From Lewinella sp. JB7 (GTDB lineage: Bacteria > Bacteroidota > Bacteroidia > Chitinophagales > Saprospiraceae): a DNA stretch of 64,000 nt. The translations under genes were made by a program, and so were the position numbers. The notes under the pieces are model-generated. The model did no database searches. It was not told where the DNA came from and worked only from the letters and a program-made list of their open reading frames with translations. The stretch is from positions 310,001 through 374,000 of the forward strand of contig NZ_JANCTD010000004.1 in assembly GCF_024297185.1 (NCBI RefSeq), in the 5' to 3' direction. Of this stretch, positions 54,271-63,395 are shown piece after piece. Each line of letters begins with the position of its first letter. Position 1 is the first letter of the stretch.

Positions 54271-56253
54271 ATGAATCGCCCGATAACCGCCTGCCTGCTG
54301 TGCCTGAGCGCATGGCTCTTTTCCTGTTCCGGTACGGCTCCCGCGTCCCCGCCCGAAAAAGCTACGGCGGCAGCCATGGGTTACCCGATTACGCCGGTAG
54401 ACATCCGCCACGTCAAAATGGAGGACGAATTCTGGCTGCCCATCATCCGGCGGGTGCAGGAAAAGACCATCGAGTACGCCATTCAAAAGTGCGAGGAGGA
54501 GGGGCGCATGGACAACTTCCTCATCGCCGGCAAGCAACTGGAGGGTAAGGTGAGGGGGGACTTCCCCTTCGACGATACGGACGTGTACAAGATCATCGAG
54601 GGCGCCTCCAACTCCCTCATCAGTGCCCCTAATCCACAGCTGAGTCGCCTGCTGGACACCCTGATCGACATCATCGCGGTCGGCCAGGAAGCGGACGGCT
54701 ACCTCACTACCTGGCGCACCATCGACCCGGCCGCGCCCCCGGCTCCCTGGGTAGAAGTGAAGGAAGGCGTACGCTGGGAATCTCTCGGTGCCAGCCACGA
54801 ACTCTATAACGCCGGTCACCTCTACGAAGCCGCCTACACCCACCACCTGGCGACGGGCAAGCGCAACTTCCTCGACATCGCCCTGAAAAACGCGGACCTC
54901 GTGGTGGCCACCTTCGGCGACGGTCCGGGAAAGATCCACAACGTGCCCGGCCACCAGATCGTCGAAACCGGCCTGCTCAAGCTGTATGAACTCACGGCCC
55001 GGAGGGACTACCTGGACCTGGCCCGCTACTTCCTCGACAACCGCGGCAATCCCGACAATCATCCCCTCTACGGACCCTACTCCCAGGATCACGTGCCGGT
55101 CACCCAACAGGAGGAGGTGGTCGGCCACGCCGTACGCGCCGTGTACATGTATGCCACCATGACCGACATCGCCGTGCTGATGCAGGACGCTGCTTACGAC
55201 CGCGCGGTGCACGCCCTGTGGGACAACATGGTGGAGAAAAAAACCTACCTCACGGGAGGCATCGGCGCCCGCCACGAGGGGGAAGCCTTCGGGGATAATT
55301 ACGAACTCCCCAACCTGACGGCCTACAACGAAACCTGCGCCGCCATCGGCAGCGTGTACTGGAACCACCGGCTGCACCGCCAGAGTGGCGAGGTAAAGTA
55401 CCTCGACGTACTGGAGCGTACACTGTATAATGGCCTGATCTCCGGCCTCTCGCTGGACGGGACGAAGTTTTTTTACCCCAATGCCCTGGAGTCAGACGGC
55501 GTCTATGAGTTCAACCGGGGCGCGTGTACCCGCCAAAGCTGGTTTGACTGCTCCTGCTGTCCGACCAACCTGATTCGGTTCATCCCCGCCATTCCCGGCC
55601 TGCTGTACTCGAAGAGCGGCCAGACCATCTACACCAATCTCTACGCCGGCAGTACGGCGGACATCGACCTGAACGGCGTCAACTTTACTGTGCGCCAGCA
55701 GACGGCCTACCCCTGGGAAGGGCGGATAACCCTGAACGTCGATCCCGCTAAGCCCACCCGGGCCACTCTTAAACTGCGGGTACCCTCCTGGGCGCGCAAC
55801 GAAGTCATGCCCGGCGGACTGTACCAGTATGCCCAGCAGCTGAACGACGCCCCGACCATCCGCCTGAACGGGGAGCTCCTGGACCTAGCCCCGGCTGACG
55901 GCTACTTCACCATCGACCGTGCGTGGCGGGCCGGCGACCGTATCGACCTGGAATTTCCGATGCCCGTGCGCAAGGTCGGGGCCGACGAGCGGGTCGCGGA
56001 CGATCGGGGCAAACTGGCCCTGGAGCGGGGTCCCCTGGTCTACGCCGTGGAGGAGGTAGATAATCCGCGGGCTTTCGGCGACATTCGCCTCGGTATGACG
56101 GATGAATTCGTCGTCGAGGATCGGCCCGACTTACTGGACGGAATCCGGGTGGTGACCAACAAAAACCTGACCGCCATTCCCTACTACGCCTGGTCGAACC
56201 GGGGCGTGGGAAAAATGAAAGTATGGCTACCCCGTGCCACGGAAAGTCAGTAA
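54271..56253 (+). CDS. GH127 beta-L-arabinofuranosidase, lipoprotein
   Basis: 660 residues from ATG 54271 with a lipoprotein signal (A-W-L-F-S-C-S-G). The (alpha/alpha)6 barrel is followed by beta-sandwich domains. The zinc and nucleophile residues of the Bifidobacterium enzyme HypBA1 (E338, C340, C417, C418) have visible counterparts: N-E-T-C (Glu 354, Cys 356) and S-C-C-P (Cys 429, Cys 430). The enzyme should cut terminal beta-L-arabinofuranose, a linkage found on plant hydroxyproline-rich glycoproteins and some arabinans. It widens the operon beyond alpha-arabinan. Confidence 0.92.
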   Translation: MNRPITACLLCLSAWLFSCSGTAPASPPEKATAAAMGYPITPVDIRHVKMEDEFWLPIIRRVQEKTIEYAIQKCEEEGRMDNFLIAGKQLEGKVRGDFPFDDTDVYKIIEGASNSLISAPNPQLSRLLDTLIDIIAVGQEADGYLTTWRTIDPAAPPAPWVEVKEGVRWESLGASHELYNAGHLYEAAYTHHLATGKRNFLDIALKNADLVVATFGDGPGKIHNVPGHQIVETGLLKLYELTARRDYLDLARYFLDNRGNPDNHPLYGPYSQDHVPVTQQEEVVGHAVRAVYMYATMTDIAVLMQDAAYDRAVHALWDNMVEKKTYLTGGIGARHEGEAFGDNYELPNLTAYNETCAAIGSVYWNHRLHRQSGEVKYLDVLERTLYNGLISGLSLDGTKFFYPNALESDGVYEFNRGACTRQSWFDCSCCPTNLIRFIPAIPGLLYSKSGQTIYTNLYAGSTADIDLNGVNFTVRQQTAYPWEGRITLNVDPAKPTRATLKLRVPSWARNEVMPGGLYQYAQQLNDAPTIRLNGELLDLAPADGYFTIDRAWRAGDRIDLEFPMPVRKVGADERVADDRGKLALERGPLVYAVEEVDNPRAFGDIRLGMTDEFVVEDRPDLLDGIRVVTNKNLTAIPYYAWSNRGVGKMKVWLPRATESQ

Positions 56254-56281
56254 TTGCAGAACAGATTTAAAGCAACAGATT

Positions 56282-58279
56282 ATGAAACCGATCCTTACCG
56301 CCTGCCTGGCTTTGCTCCTGCTGAGCGGGTGTAGCCCGAAAGTCCTTACGGCACAGTCTACCGCCGACGGCACCCGGACCCTGAACCTGGACGCAGGCAC
56401 GAGCGTAGCGACCATTCAGCCCACCATGTACGGCCTCTTCTTCGAGGACATCAACTTTGCCGCCGACGGGGGGCTCTACGCCGAGCTGGTCAAGAACCGC
56501 AGCTTCGAATTCACCCTACCCAAGACCGGGTGGCTGGAACCCGGCACCGACAAATTCTCGCTCAACGAAAGCTCCGGCAAAAGCGACGTGATCAAGATCG
56601 GCGAGGACCAGGCAAATTCCAACTACCTGCGCGTGACGGTGATGGGCCCCGACTACGTCCTGATCAACGAAGGATTCCGTGGCATAGGCGTAAAGGAAGG
56701 CGACCGCTACGACCTTACCCTCGATGCGGCAGTCGGCGAAGGCAACATCAGCCGCATCCACCTGCAGCTGATCGACCCGGACGGTGCCGCCCTCGGCGAA
56801 GCGAGCATCGACCCGAGCGGAAGCGACTGGAAGAACTACGCCGCCACCCTTACGGCCGAGCGGACCGTGGACAAGGCGCAGCTGAAGCTCACCTTCGAGG
56901 GCCGGGGTACGGTAGACCTCGACATGATCTCCCTCTTCCCCCAGGACACCTGGAAGGGACGCAAAAAGGGCCTGCGCAAGGACCTCGTGCAGTTGCTCGA
57001 CGACATGAACCCCGGTTTCCTCCGCTTCCCGGGCGGCTGCATCGTGGAGGGGCGTACCCTGGCGCAGCGTTACCAGTGGAAGAAAACGGTGGGCCCCATC
57101 GCGGAACGGGAGTACCTCATCAACCGCTGGAACACCGAATTCGACCACCGCCCGGCCCCCGATTACTATCAGAGTTTCGGCCTCGGCTTTTTCGAATACT
57201 TCCAGCTGTCGGAGGACATGGGCGCTGAACCCCTTCCCATTCTCAGCTGCGGCATGGCCTGCCAGTTTAATACCGGCGAACTCGTGCCGATGGACGAGCT
57301 CGACCCCTACGTGCAGGATGCCCTGGACCTGATCGAATTCGCCAACGGTGACGTCACCACCGCCTGGGGCAAGGTGCGTCGCGATATGGGACACCCCGCA
57401 CCCTTCAACCTCAAGTACATCGGCGTCGGCAACGAACAGTGGGGGCCGGAGTACATCGAACGGTACGAAGTATTCAGCAAGGCGATCCAGGCGAAGTACC
57501 CCGACATCGTCATCGTTTCCGGCAGCGGGCCCTTCCCGGACGGGGAGTTCTTCGATTACGGTATGCAGCAATTGGCGGACCTCGGGGCCGAACTCGTGGA
57601 CGAGCATTACTACCGCTCCCCCGAATGGTTCCGCGAAAACGCCAACAGGTACGACAGCTACGACCGCAACGGACCCAAGATTTTCGCCGGAGAATACGCC
57701 GCCCAGAGCGTAGCCATCGCCAGTCCCGAGAATAAAAACAACTGGAACTGCGCCCTCTCCGAAGCCGCCTACATGACCGGCATAGAACGCAACGCCGACG
57801 TGGTCGTCATGACCTCCTACGCTCCTCTCATGGCCCACGAAGAGGGCTGGCAGTGGACGCCCGACATGATCTGGTTCAACAACCTGCAAGCCTACGGCAC
57901 CGCCAACTATTACATCCAAAAACTCTACGCCACCCACGCCGGTACCGATTTGCTCCGCATCACCGAGGACGGTGAGCCGCTAACCGGTCAGCAAGCACTC
58001 TATGCTACGGCCGCCAGGGACGCTACCACCAATGAGCTGTACATCAAAGTCGCCAACACCGGCGCCGAGCCGCAGTCGCTGAACATCCTCATCGCCGGAG
58101 CAAAACCGTCCGCTACGGCCACCGTCCTGACCATGGCCTCCGACGATCTCGAGGCCGTCAACTCCTTCGCGGAGCCGACGAAGCTCAGCCCGGTCGAAAG
58201 CAGCATCAACCTGCAGAAAAACGAACTCCGGGTCGCGATTCCCGCCCACGCCTTCGTGGTGTACACCGTCCAATTATAG
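56282..58279 (+). CDS. GH51 alpha-L-arabinofuranosidase with N-terminal CBM4-like module, lipoprotein
   Basis: 665 residues from ATG 56282 with a lipobox (L-L-L-L-S-G-C-S). A CBM4-like beta-sandwich (about 60-225) is inserted before the catalytic barrel, which has G-V-G-N-E-Q-W-G (acid/base Glu 385) and F-A-G-E-Y-A-A (nucleophile Glu 471). The C-terminal all-beta domain is complete. It represents the larger GH51 branch, distinct from the 515-residue enzyme upstream, so the two probably trim different side chains. Confidence 0.93.
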   Translation: MKPILTACLALLLLSGCSPKVLTAQSTADGTRTLNLDAGTSVATIQPTMYGLFFEDINFAADGGLYAELVKNRSFEFTLPKTGWLEPGTDKFSLNESSGKSDVIKIGEDQANSNYLRVTVMGPDYVLINEGFRGIGVKEGDRYDLTLDAAVGEGNISRIHLQLIDPDGAALGEASIDPSGSDWKNYAATLTAERTVDKAQLKLTFEGRGTVDLDMISLFPQDTWKGRKKGLRKDLVQLLDDMNPGFLRFPGGCIVEGRTLAQRYQWKKTVGPIAEREYLINRWNTEFDHRPAPDYYQSFGLGFFEYFQLSEDMGAEPLPILSCGMACQFNTGELVPMDELDPYVQDALDLIEFANGDVTTAWGKVRRDMGHPAPFNLKYIGVGNEQWGPEYIERYEVFSKAIQAKYPDIVIVSGSGPFPDGEFFDYGMQQLADLGAELVDEHYYRSPEWFRENANRYDSYDRNGPKIFAGEYAAQSVAIASPENKNNWNCALSEAAYMTGIERNADVVVMTSYAPLMAHEEGWQWTPDMIWFNNLQAYGTANYYIQKLYATHAGTDLLRITEDGEPLTGQQALYATAARDATTNELYIKVANTGAEPQSLNILIAGAKPSATATVLTMASDDLEAVNSFAEPTKLSPVESSINLQKNELRVAIPAHAFVVYTVQL

Positions 58280-58289
58280 CCCTCCGAAT

Positions 58290-59981
58290 ATGACCGACAC
58301 GAACAACTACGTCATCGGCCTCGACTACGGCTCCGACTCCGTGCGGGCGGTGCTTATCGACGCCGCAATCGGCCGGGAGATGGCCTCCGAGGTCTACTGG
58401 TACCCCCGCTGGAAGGCCGGCAAGTACTGCGACCCGGCCCGCAACCAGTTTCGCCAGCATCCCCTCGATCACCTCGAAGGACTAGAACGCACGATCCGGA
58501 GCGTGGTCGCCACATCCGGCGTCGCTCCCCAAAGCGTCAGAGGGATTTGCGTAGATACCACTGGCAGCTCTCCCGTACCCGTCGATGCGGCGGGGATGCC
58601 GCTGTGCTTCTCCCCCGGCCTGGAGGAGAACCCCAACGCCATGATGGTGCTCTGGAAGGACCACACGGCCATCGCCGAAGCGGAGGAAATCAACGAGCTG
58701 GCCCGCAACTGGGGCGGCCCCGACTATACCAAGTACGCGGGCGGCATCTACTCCTCCGAATGGTTCTGGGCCAAAATTCTGCACGTGATCCGGGAGGACA
58801 GCGCCGTGCGGGAGCAGGCCTATTCCTGGGTCGAGCACTGCGACCTGATGACCCACCTGCTCACGGGCGGCAAGCACATCGACCAGTTGAAGCGGAGTCG
58901 CTGTGCCGCCGGCCACAAGGCCATGTGGCACGAGGAATGGGACGGTCTACCGCCCACCGAATTTCTCTCCCAGCTTCACCCCTACCTGGCTGAGCTCCGC
59001 GCTAGACTATACCAGGATACCTACACCTCCGACGCGGTGGCCGGCAACCTCAGCGAGGAATGGGCGAAAAAACTCGGACTGACCACCACAACCGTAGTGT
59101 CCGTCGGCACCTTCGACGCCCACGCGGGAGCTATCGGTGCGGGAATCACCGAGCACTGCCTGGTGCGGGTGATGGGCACCTCCACCTGCGATATGATGGT
59201 CGCCTCGCGGGAGGTGATTGAGGACCACGCCGTCCGGGGCATCTGCGGACAGGTCGACGGCTCCATCCTGCCGGGCATGGTGGGCCTCGAAGCCGGTCAG
59301 TCGGCCTTCGGGGACGTACTGGCCTGGTTCAAGGGGGTCATCATGGGCCCCACCCGCGAGCTGCTCTCCGATAGCGCCCTCCTCACCGACGAACAAAAGG
59401 AGGCACTCAGCGAGGAAATGGACCGTAACCTGCTCCGCCTCCTGACCGAGCGCGCCGAAGCACTTCCCCTCTCCGACCAGTTGCCCACGGCCCTGGACTG
59501 GATCAACGGTCGCCGCACCCCCGATGCGGACCAGTCGCTGAAGAGCGCCATCACCAACATTTCTCTGGGCACCGGCGCACCCGAACTGTTTAAGGCCCTG
59601 GTGCACGCCATCTGCTTCGGCTCCCGCAAGATCGTGGAGCGCTTCGAGGACGAGGGCATCCGCATCGACAAGGTGATCGGCATCGGGGGAGTGGCCCGCA
59701 AATCCGGCTACATCATGCAGACGCTGGCCAACGTGCTCGACCGCCCGATCGTCGTCGCGACCTCCGACTACGCTCCCGCCCTCGGCGCGGCCATCTACGC
59801 CGCCGTCGCCGCCGGACTCTATCCCGATATCCTAACCGCCAGCGCTCAACTCGCGAGTGACTACGAAGCCGAATACCGTCCCGACCCGGAACAGGTGCGG
59901 CAGTTCCGCCCGCTTTTCGAACGCTACGTGGCACTCGGCACCTTCGTTGAAGCACAATCCCCCACCTATGCCCTCCTATAA
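58290..59981 (+). CDS. araB: L-ribulokinase
   Basis: Phosphorylates L-ribulose to L-ribulose 5-phosphate in the cytoplasm. 563 residues of the FGGY kinase family: N-terminal phosphate-binding D-Y-G-S-D-S-V-R, D-T-T-G-S-S-P-V-P-V, the catalytic region around V-G-T-F-D-A-H-A-G and the C-terminal G-I-G-G-V-A-R-K-S-G-Y-I-M-Q-T ATP-binding motif. The length matches AraB. The end overlaps the araD start by 14 bases. Confidence 0.95.
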   Translation: MTDTNNYVIGLDYGSDSVRAVLIDAAIGREMASEVYWYPRWKAGKYCDPARNQFRQHPLDHLEGLERTIRSVVATSGVAPQSVRGICVDTTGSSPVPVDAAGMPLCFSPGLEENPNAMMVLWKDHTAIAEAEEINELARNWGGPDYTKYAGGIYSSEWFWAKILHVIREDSAVREQAYSWVEHCDLMTHLLTGGKHIDQLKRSRCAAGHKAMWHEEWDGLPPTEFLSQLHPYLAELRARLYQDTYTSDAVAGNLSEEWAKKLGLTTTTVVSVGTFDAHAGAIGAGITEHCLVRVMGTSTCDMMVASREVIEDHAVRGICGQVDGSILPGMVGLEAGQSAFGDVLAWFKGVIMGPTRELLSDSALLTDEQKEALSEEMDRNLLRLLTERAEALPLSDQLPTALDWINGRRTPDADQSLKSAITNISLGTGAPELFKALVHAICFGSRKIVERFEDEGIRIDKVIGIGGVARKSGYIMQTLANVLDRPIVVATSDYAPALGAAIYAAVAAGLYPDILTASAQLASDYEAEYRPDPEQVRQFRPLFERYVALGTFVEAQSPTYALL

Positions 59982-60666
59982 AGAACTGAAACGAGCGTGC
60001 TACGAGGCCAACATGGAGCTCAACGCTCTCGGCTTGGTTATCTACACCTTCGGTAACGTCAGCGCCGTCGACCGCTCCACCGGCACCTTCGCCATTAAGC
60101 CCAGCGGGGTAGCCTACGGGCAACTCGCGCCGGAGGACATCGTCATTGTCGACTTCGAAAACCAAATCGTGGAAGGCAAGCTGCGCCCCTCCTCGGACAC
60201 CAAGACCCACGCCTGGCTGTACAAGAGTTGGGAGGTCATCGGCGGGATCGCTCACACCCACGCCACCTACTCCGTAGCCTGGGCCCAGGCCCAAATGGAC
60301 ATACCCATCATGGGCACCACCCATGCCGATCACCTTACCGAAGACGTGCCATGTGCACCACCCATGAGCGACGAGCTGATCGCGGGCAACTACGAGCACA
60401 ATACGGGAATCCAGATCACCGACTGCTTCCGGGAGCGGGGACTCGACTACCGGGAAGTGCCCATGGTGCTTTTAGGCAACCACGGTCCCTTCACCTGGGG
60501 AGAGGATGCCGCTGAGGCGGTGTACCACAGCCGGGTCCTGGAGGAAGTAGCCCGTATGGCCTACCTCGCCCGCCAGATAAATCCGGCCGCCCCCCGCCTC
60601 AAGGATGCCCTCATCCGCAAACATTACGAAAGAAAGCACGGCCAAAATGCTTACTACGGCCAGTAA
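59968..60666 (+). CDS. araD: L-ribulose-5-phosphate 4-epimerase
   Basis: Converts L-ribulose 5-phosphate to D-xylulose 5-phosphate. 232 residues of the class II aldolase/epimerase family with K-P-S-G-V, S-S-D-T-K-T-H, the zinc ligands in A-H-T-H-A-T and G-N-H-G-P-F, and G-T-T-H-A-D-H. ATG 59968 is chosen because the family starts with M-x-x-Y-K-E-L-K; it overlaps the araB end by 14 bases. Confidence 0.95.
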   Translation: MPSYKELKRACYEANMELNALGLVIYTFGNVSAVDRSTGTFAIKPSGVAYGQLAPEDIVIVDFENQIVEGKLRPSSDTKTHAWLYKSWEVIGGIAHTHATYSVAWAQAQMDIPIMGTTHADHLTEDVPCAPPMSDELIAGNYEHNTGIQITDCFRERGLDYREVPMVLLGNHGPFTWGEDAAEAVYHSRVLEEVARMAYLARQINPAAPRLKDALIRKHYERKHGQNAYYGQ

Positions 60667-60674
60667 CCCAGCAC

Positions 60675-62180
60675 ATGATGATGAAGAATAAAGAACTCTG
60701 GTTCATCACCGGAAGTCAACACCTCTACGGGGCCGCCGCCCTGGAGCAGGTGGCCAACCACACCACCACGGTAGTAAATGGAATAAATGACCAGGCCAAA
60801 CTGCCGGTTGCCCTCCGGCAGAAGCCGGTAGTCACTACCTCGGAGGAGATCCTGCAGGTCTGTCTGGAAGCCAACGCTGACCGCAATTGCATCGGCGTGG
60901 TGGTCTGGATGCACACCTTTTCCCCGGCGAAGATGTGGATCCGCGGACTCACCTGTCTTAGCAAACCGCTCTGCCACCTCCATACCCAGTTTAACGCCGA
61001 GATCCCCTGGGAGAGCATCGACATGGACTTCATGAACCTTAACCAGTCGGCCCACGGCGACCGGGAGTTCGGCTTCTTGATGTCGCGAATGCGGAAGAAA
61101 CGGAAGGTCATCGTCGGTCACTGGCAAAGCCCTGCCGTACAGCGCAAGCTCAACGTGTGGTCGCGCGTCGCCCTCGGGTGGTCGGAATTCCAGAACCTCC
61201 AGGTTGCCCGCATCGGCGACAACATGCGGCAGGTGGCCGTGACGGAGGGCAATAAGGTTTCGGCCGAAATGCGCTTCGGCTTCGGGGTGAACGGCTACTC
61301 CGTCGAGGACGTCATGGCCCACCGGGAAGCCGCCTCCGACACCGCCACGACCCAACTAGTACAGGAATACGAAAGCGCCTACGTCCTCACCCCGGCCCTG
61401 GTGGCCGGCGGCGCGCAGCGGGAGTCGTTGCTCGAAGCGGCCCGTATCGAACTGACCCTCAAGTCTTTCCTGGAAGAGAACAACTTCGGGGCCTTCACCG
61501 ACACCTTTGAAAACCTCGGTGCATTCAAACAACTACCCGGTATCGCCGTCCAGCGCCTCATGCAGCAGGGTTACGGCTTCGGCGGCGAGGGCGACTGGAA
61601 AACCGGCGCCCTACTCCGCTGTATGAAGGTGATGGGTGAAGGGTTGGAGGGCGGTACCTCCTTCATGGAGGATTACACATACCACTTCACGCCCGAAAGG
61701 TCGTACGTCCTCGGCTCCCACATGCTGGAGATCTGCCCGTCCATCGCAAGCGGACGTCCCTCGTGCGAGATTCACCCGCTCGGCATCGGGGGAAAGAGCG
61801 ACCCGGTTCGCCTGGTCTTCGACGGCAAGCCCGGCAGTGCCCTCAACGCCTCCCTCATCGATATGGGCAACCGTTTCCGCCTGCTGGTCAATGAAGTCGA
61901 AAGCATCGCGCCCCAGCAAGCCCTCCCCAAATTGCCCGTTGCCCGGGTACTCTGGGACCCCCAGCCCAACCTAGACGTGGCCGCCACCTCCTGGATCCTG
62001 GCGGGGGGTGCTCACCACACCGTCTATACCCAATCGCTGACGACGGAATACCTGGAGGATCTGGCCGATATTGCCGGTATCGAGCTCCTCGTGATCGACG
62101 AACGCACCCGGGTACGCGACTTCAAGGACGCCCTCAACGCCAATGAGGCCTACTACCATCTTTTCCAACACGGCTACTAA
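60675..62180 (+). CDS. araA: L-arabinose isomerase
   Basis: Converts L-arabinose to L-ribulose using a divalent metal. 501 residues, the normal length, with [13 protein letters not shown] near the N-terminus. The metal ligands of the family can be followed: Glu in G-G-E-G-D-W-K, Glu in H-M-L-E-I-C-P, His in [10 protein letters not shown] and His in G-G-A-H-H-T-V-Y. The start could also be the third Met of the M-M-M-K opening (60681). It lies 8 bases after araD. Confidence 0.96.
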   Translation: MMMKNKELWFITGSQHLYGAAALEQVANHTTTVVNGINDQAKLPVALRQKPVVTTSEEILQVCLEANADRNCIGVVVWMHTFSPAKMWIRGLTCLSKPLCHLHTQFNAEIPWESIDMDFMNLNQSAHGDREFGFLMSRMRKKRKVIVGHWQSPAVQRKLNVWSRVALGWSEFQNLQVARIGDNMRQVAVTEGNKVSAEMRFGFGVNGYSVEDVMAHREAASDTATTQLVQEYESAYVLTPALVAGGAQRESLLEAARIELTLKSFLEENNFGAFTDTFENLGAFKQLPGIAVQRLMQQGYGFGGEGDWKTGALLRCMKVMGEGLEGGTSFMEDYTYHFTPERSYVLGSHMLEICPSIASGRPSCEIHPLGIGGKSDPVRLVFDGKPGSALNASLIDMGNRFRLLVNEVESIAPQQALPKLPVARVLWDPQPNLDVAATSWILAGGAHHTVYTQSLTTEYLEDLADIAGIELLVIDERTRVRDFKDALNANEAYYHLFQHGY

Positions 62181-62198
62181 GCTGACAAATACACCATC

Positions 62199-63383
62199 AT
62201 GCGCTACCCATCAGTTACGGGCCTACCCTTCCTCTGCCTTCTGGTCACATCCCTCTTCTTCGCGCACTGCGCCGGCAATGAAACCCCACCGACCGGGGAG
62301 GCAGACTCCACACCGGTCACCGCCACCGCTACAATCACCAAGGCCGCTTACGGCACCACGAGCGCCGGAGGGGCGGTCGATAAGTACACCCTCCGCAATG
62401 CCCGGGGCATGGAAGTGGAGGTGATCACCTACGGCGGCATCATCACCTCCCTCACTGCTCTCGACTCGGCCGGGAACTACGCCAACGTCACTCTGGGTTT
62501 TGACGACCTGGAAGGATACCGGACCAATAATCCCTACTTCGGTGCCCTCATCGGTCGCTACGGCAACCGCATTGCCGGCGCCAAATTCACCCTCGACGGC
62601 AAGGAGTATACCCTGGAAGCCAACAATGGACCCAACCACCTCCACGGCGGGGTCACCGGCTTCGACAAGGTAATCTGGGAAGCCAGCGAAGTACCCTCGG
62701 ACACCGAGCCCGGTCTGCGCCTTACTTACCTGAGTCCCGACGGCGAGGGCGGCTACCCGGGCAACCTCAGCACCACGGTCGTGTACACCCTCCGGGACGA
62801 CAATAGCCTGGAAGTGAGCTACGAAGCCACCACCGACCAACCGACCGTCGTCAACCTGACGCAGCACGCCTACTTTAACCTCTCGGGCGATTTCTCCCGC
62901 GACATCCTCGACCACGTGGTGGAGATCGACGCCGACCGGTTCCTCCCCGTCGACGCCACCCTGATCCCCACCGGCGAATTGCAACCGGTTGCCGGCACTC
63001 CCTTCGACTTCACCGAGCCCAAACCCGTCGGCCGCGACATCGGGCAGTCCGACGACCAGCTCACGAAGGGCCAAGGATTCGATCACTGCTGGGTGCTGAA
63101 CAGCCCCTCCGGATCATCGCCCGTGGCAACCGTGCATCACCCCGCCACCGGTCGGTATATGGAAGTATTCACCGACGAGCCCGCCATTCAGTTCTACACC
63201 GGCAACTTCCTCGACGGCACCCTGTCCGCGCCGGGCGGCGGCACCTACGGCCGGCGCTCCGGACTCTGCCTGGAAACCCAGCACTACCCCGACTCGCCCA
63301 ACCAGTCAGCATTCCCCTCCGTCGTACTGCGGCCCGGAGAGACGTACGCGACCACTACGACCTACAAGTTCTCTACTAAGTAA
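62199..63383 (+). CDS. Exported aldose 1-epimerase (mutarotase) lipoprotein
   Basis: Interconverts anomers of a sugar. 394 residues with a lipoprotein-like signal (S-L-F-F-A-H-C-A-G, Cys about 25), then the galactose-mutarotase beta-sandwich: N-R-I-A-G-A-K-F, N-H-L-H-G-G (His), N-L-T-Q-H-A-Y-F-N-L (catalytic His) and C-L-E-T-Q-H-Y-P-D-S-P-N (catalytic Glu). Export is notable: it should act on arabinose in the periplasm before uptake by the symporter encoded next, 12 bases downstream. Confidence 0.93.
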   Translation: MRYPSVTGLPFLCLLVTSLFFAHCAGNETPPTGEADSTPVTATATITKAAYGTTSAGGAVDKYTLRNARGMEVEVITYGGIITSLTALDSAGNYANVTLGFDDLEGYRTNNPYFGALIGRYGNRIAGAKFTLDGKEYTLEANNGPNHLHGGVTGFDKVIWEASEVPSDTEPGLRLTYLSPDGEGGYPGNLSTTVVYTLRDDNSLEVSYEATTDQPTVVNLTQHAYFNLSGDFSRDILDHVVEIDADRFLPVDATLIPTGELQPVAGTPFDFTEPKPVGRDIGQSDDQLTKGQGFDHCWVLNSPSGSSPVATVHHPATGRYMEVFTDEPAIQFYTGNFLDGTLSAPGGGTYGRRSGLCLETQHYPDSPNQSAFPSVVLRPGETYATTTTYKFSTK

Positions 63384-63395
63384 TTCCCGCCTGCA

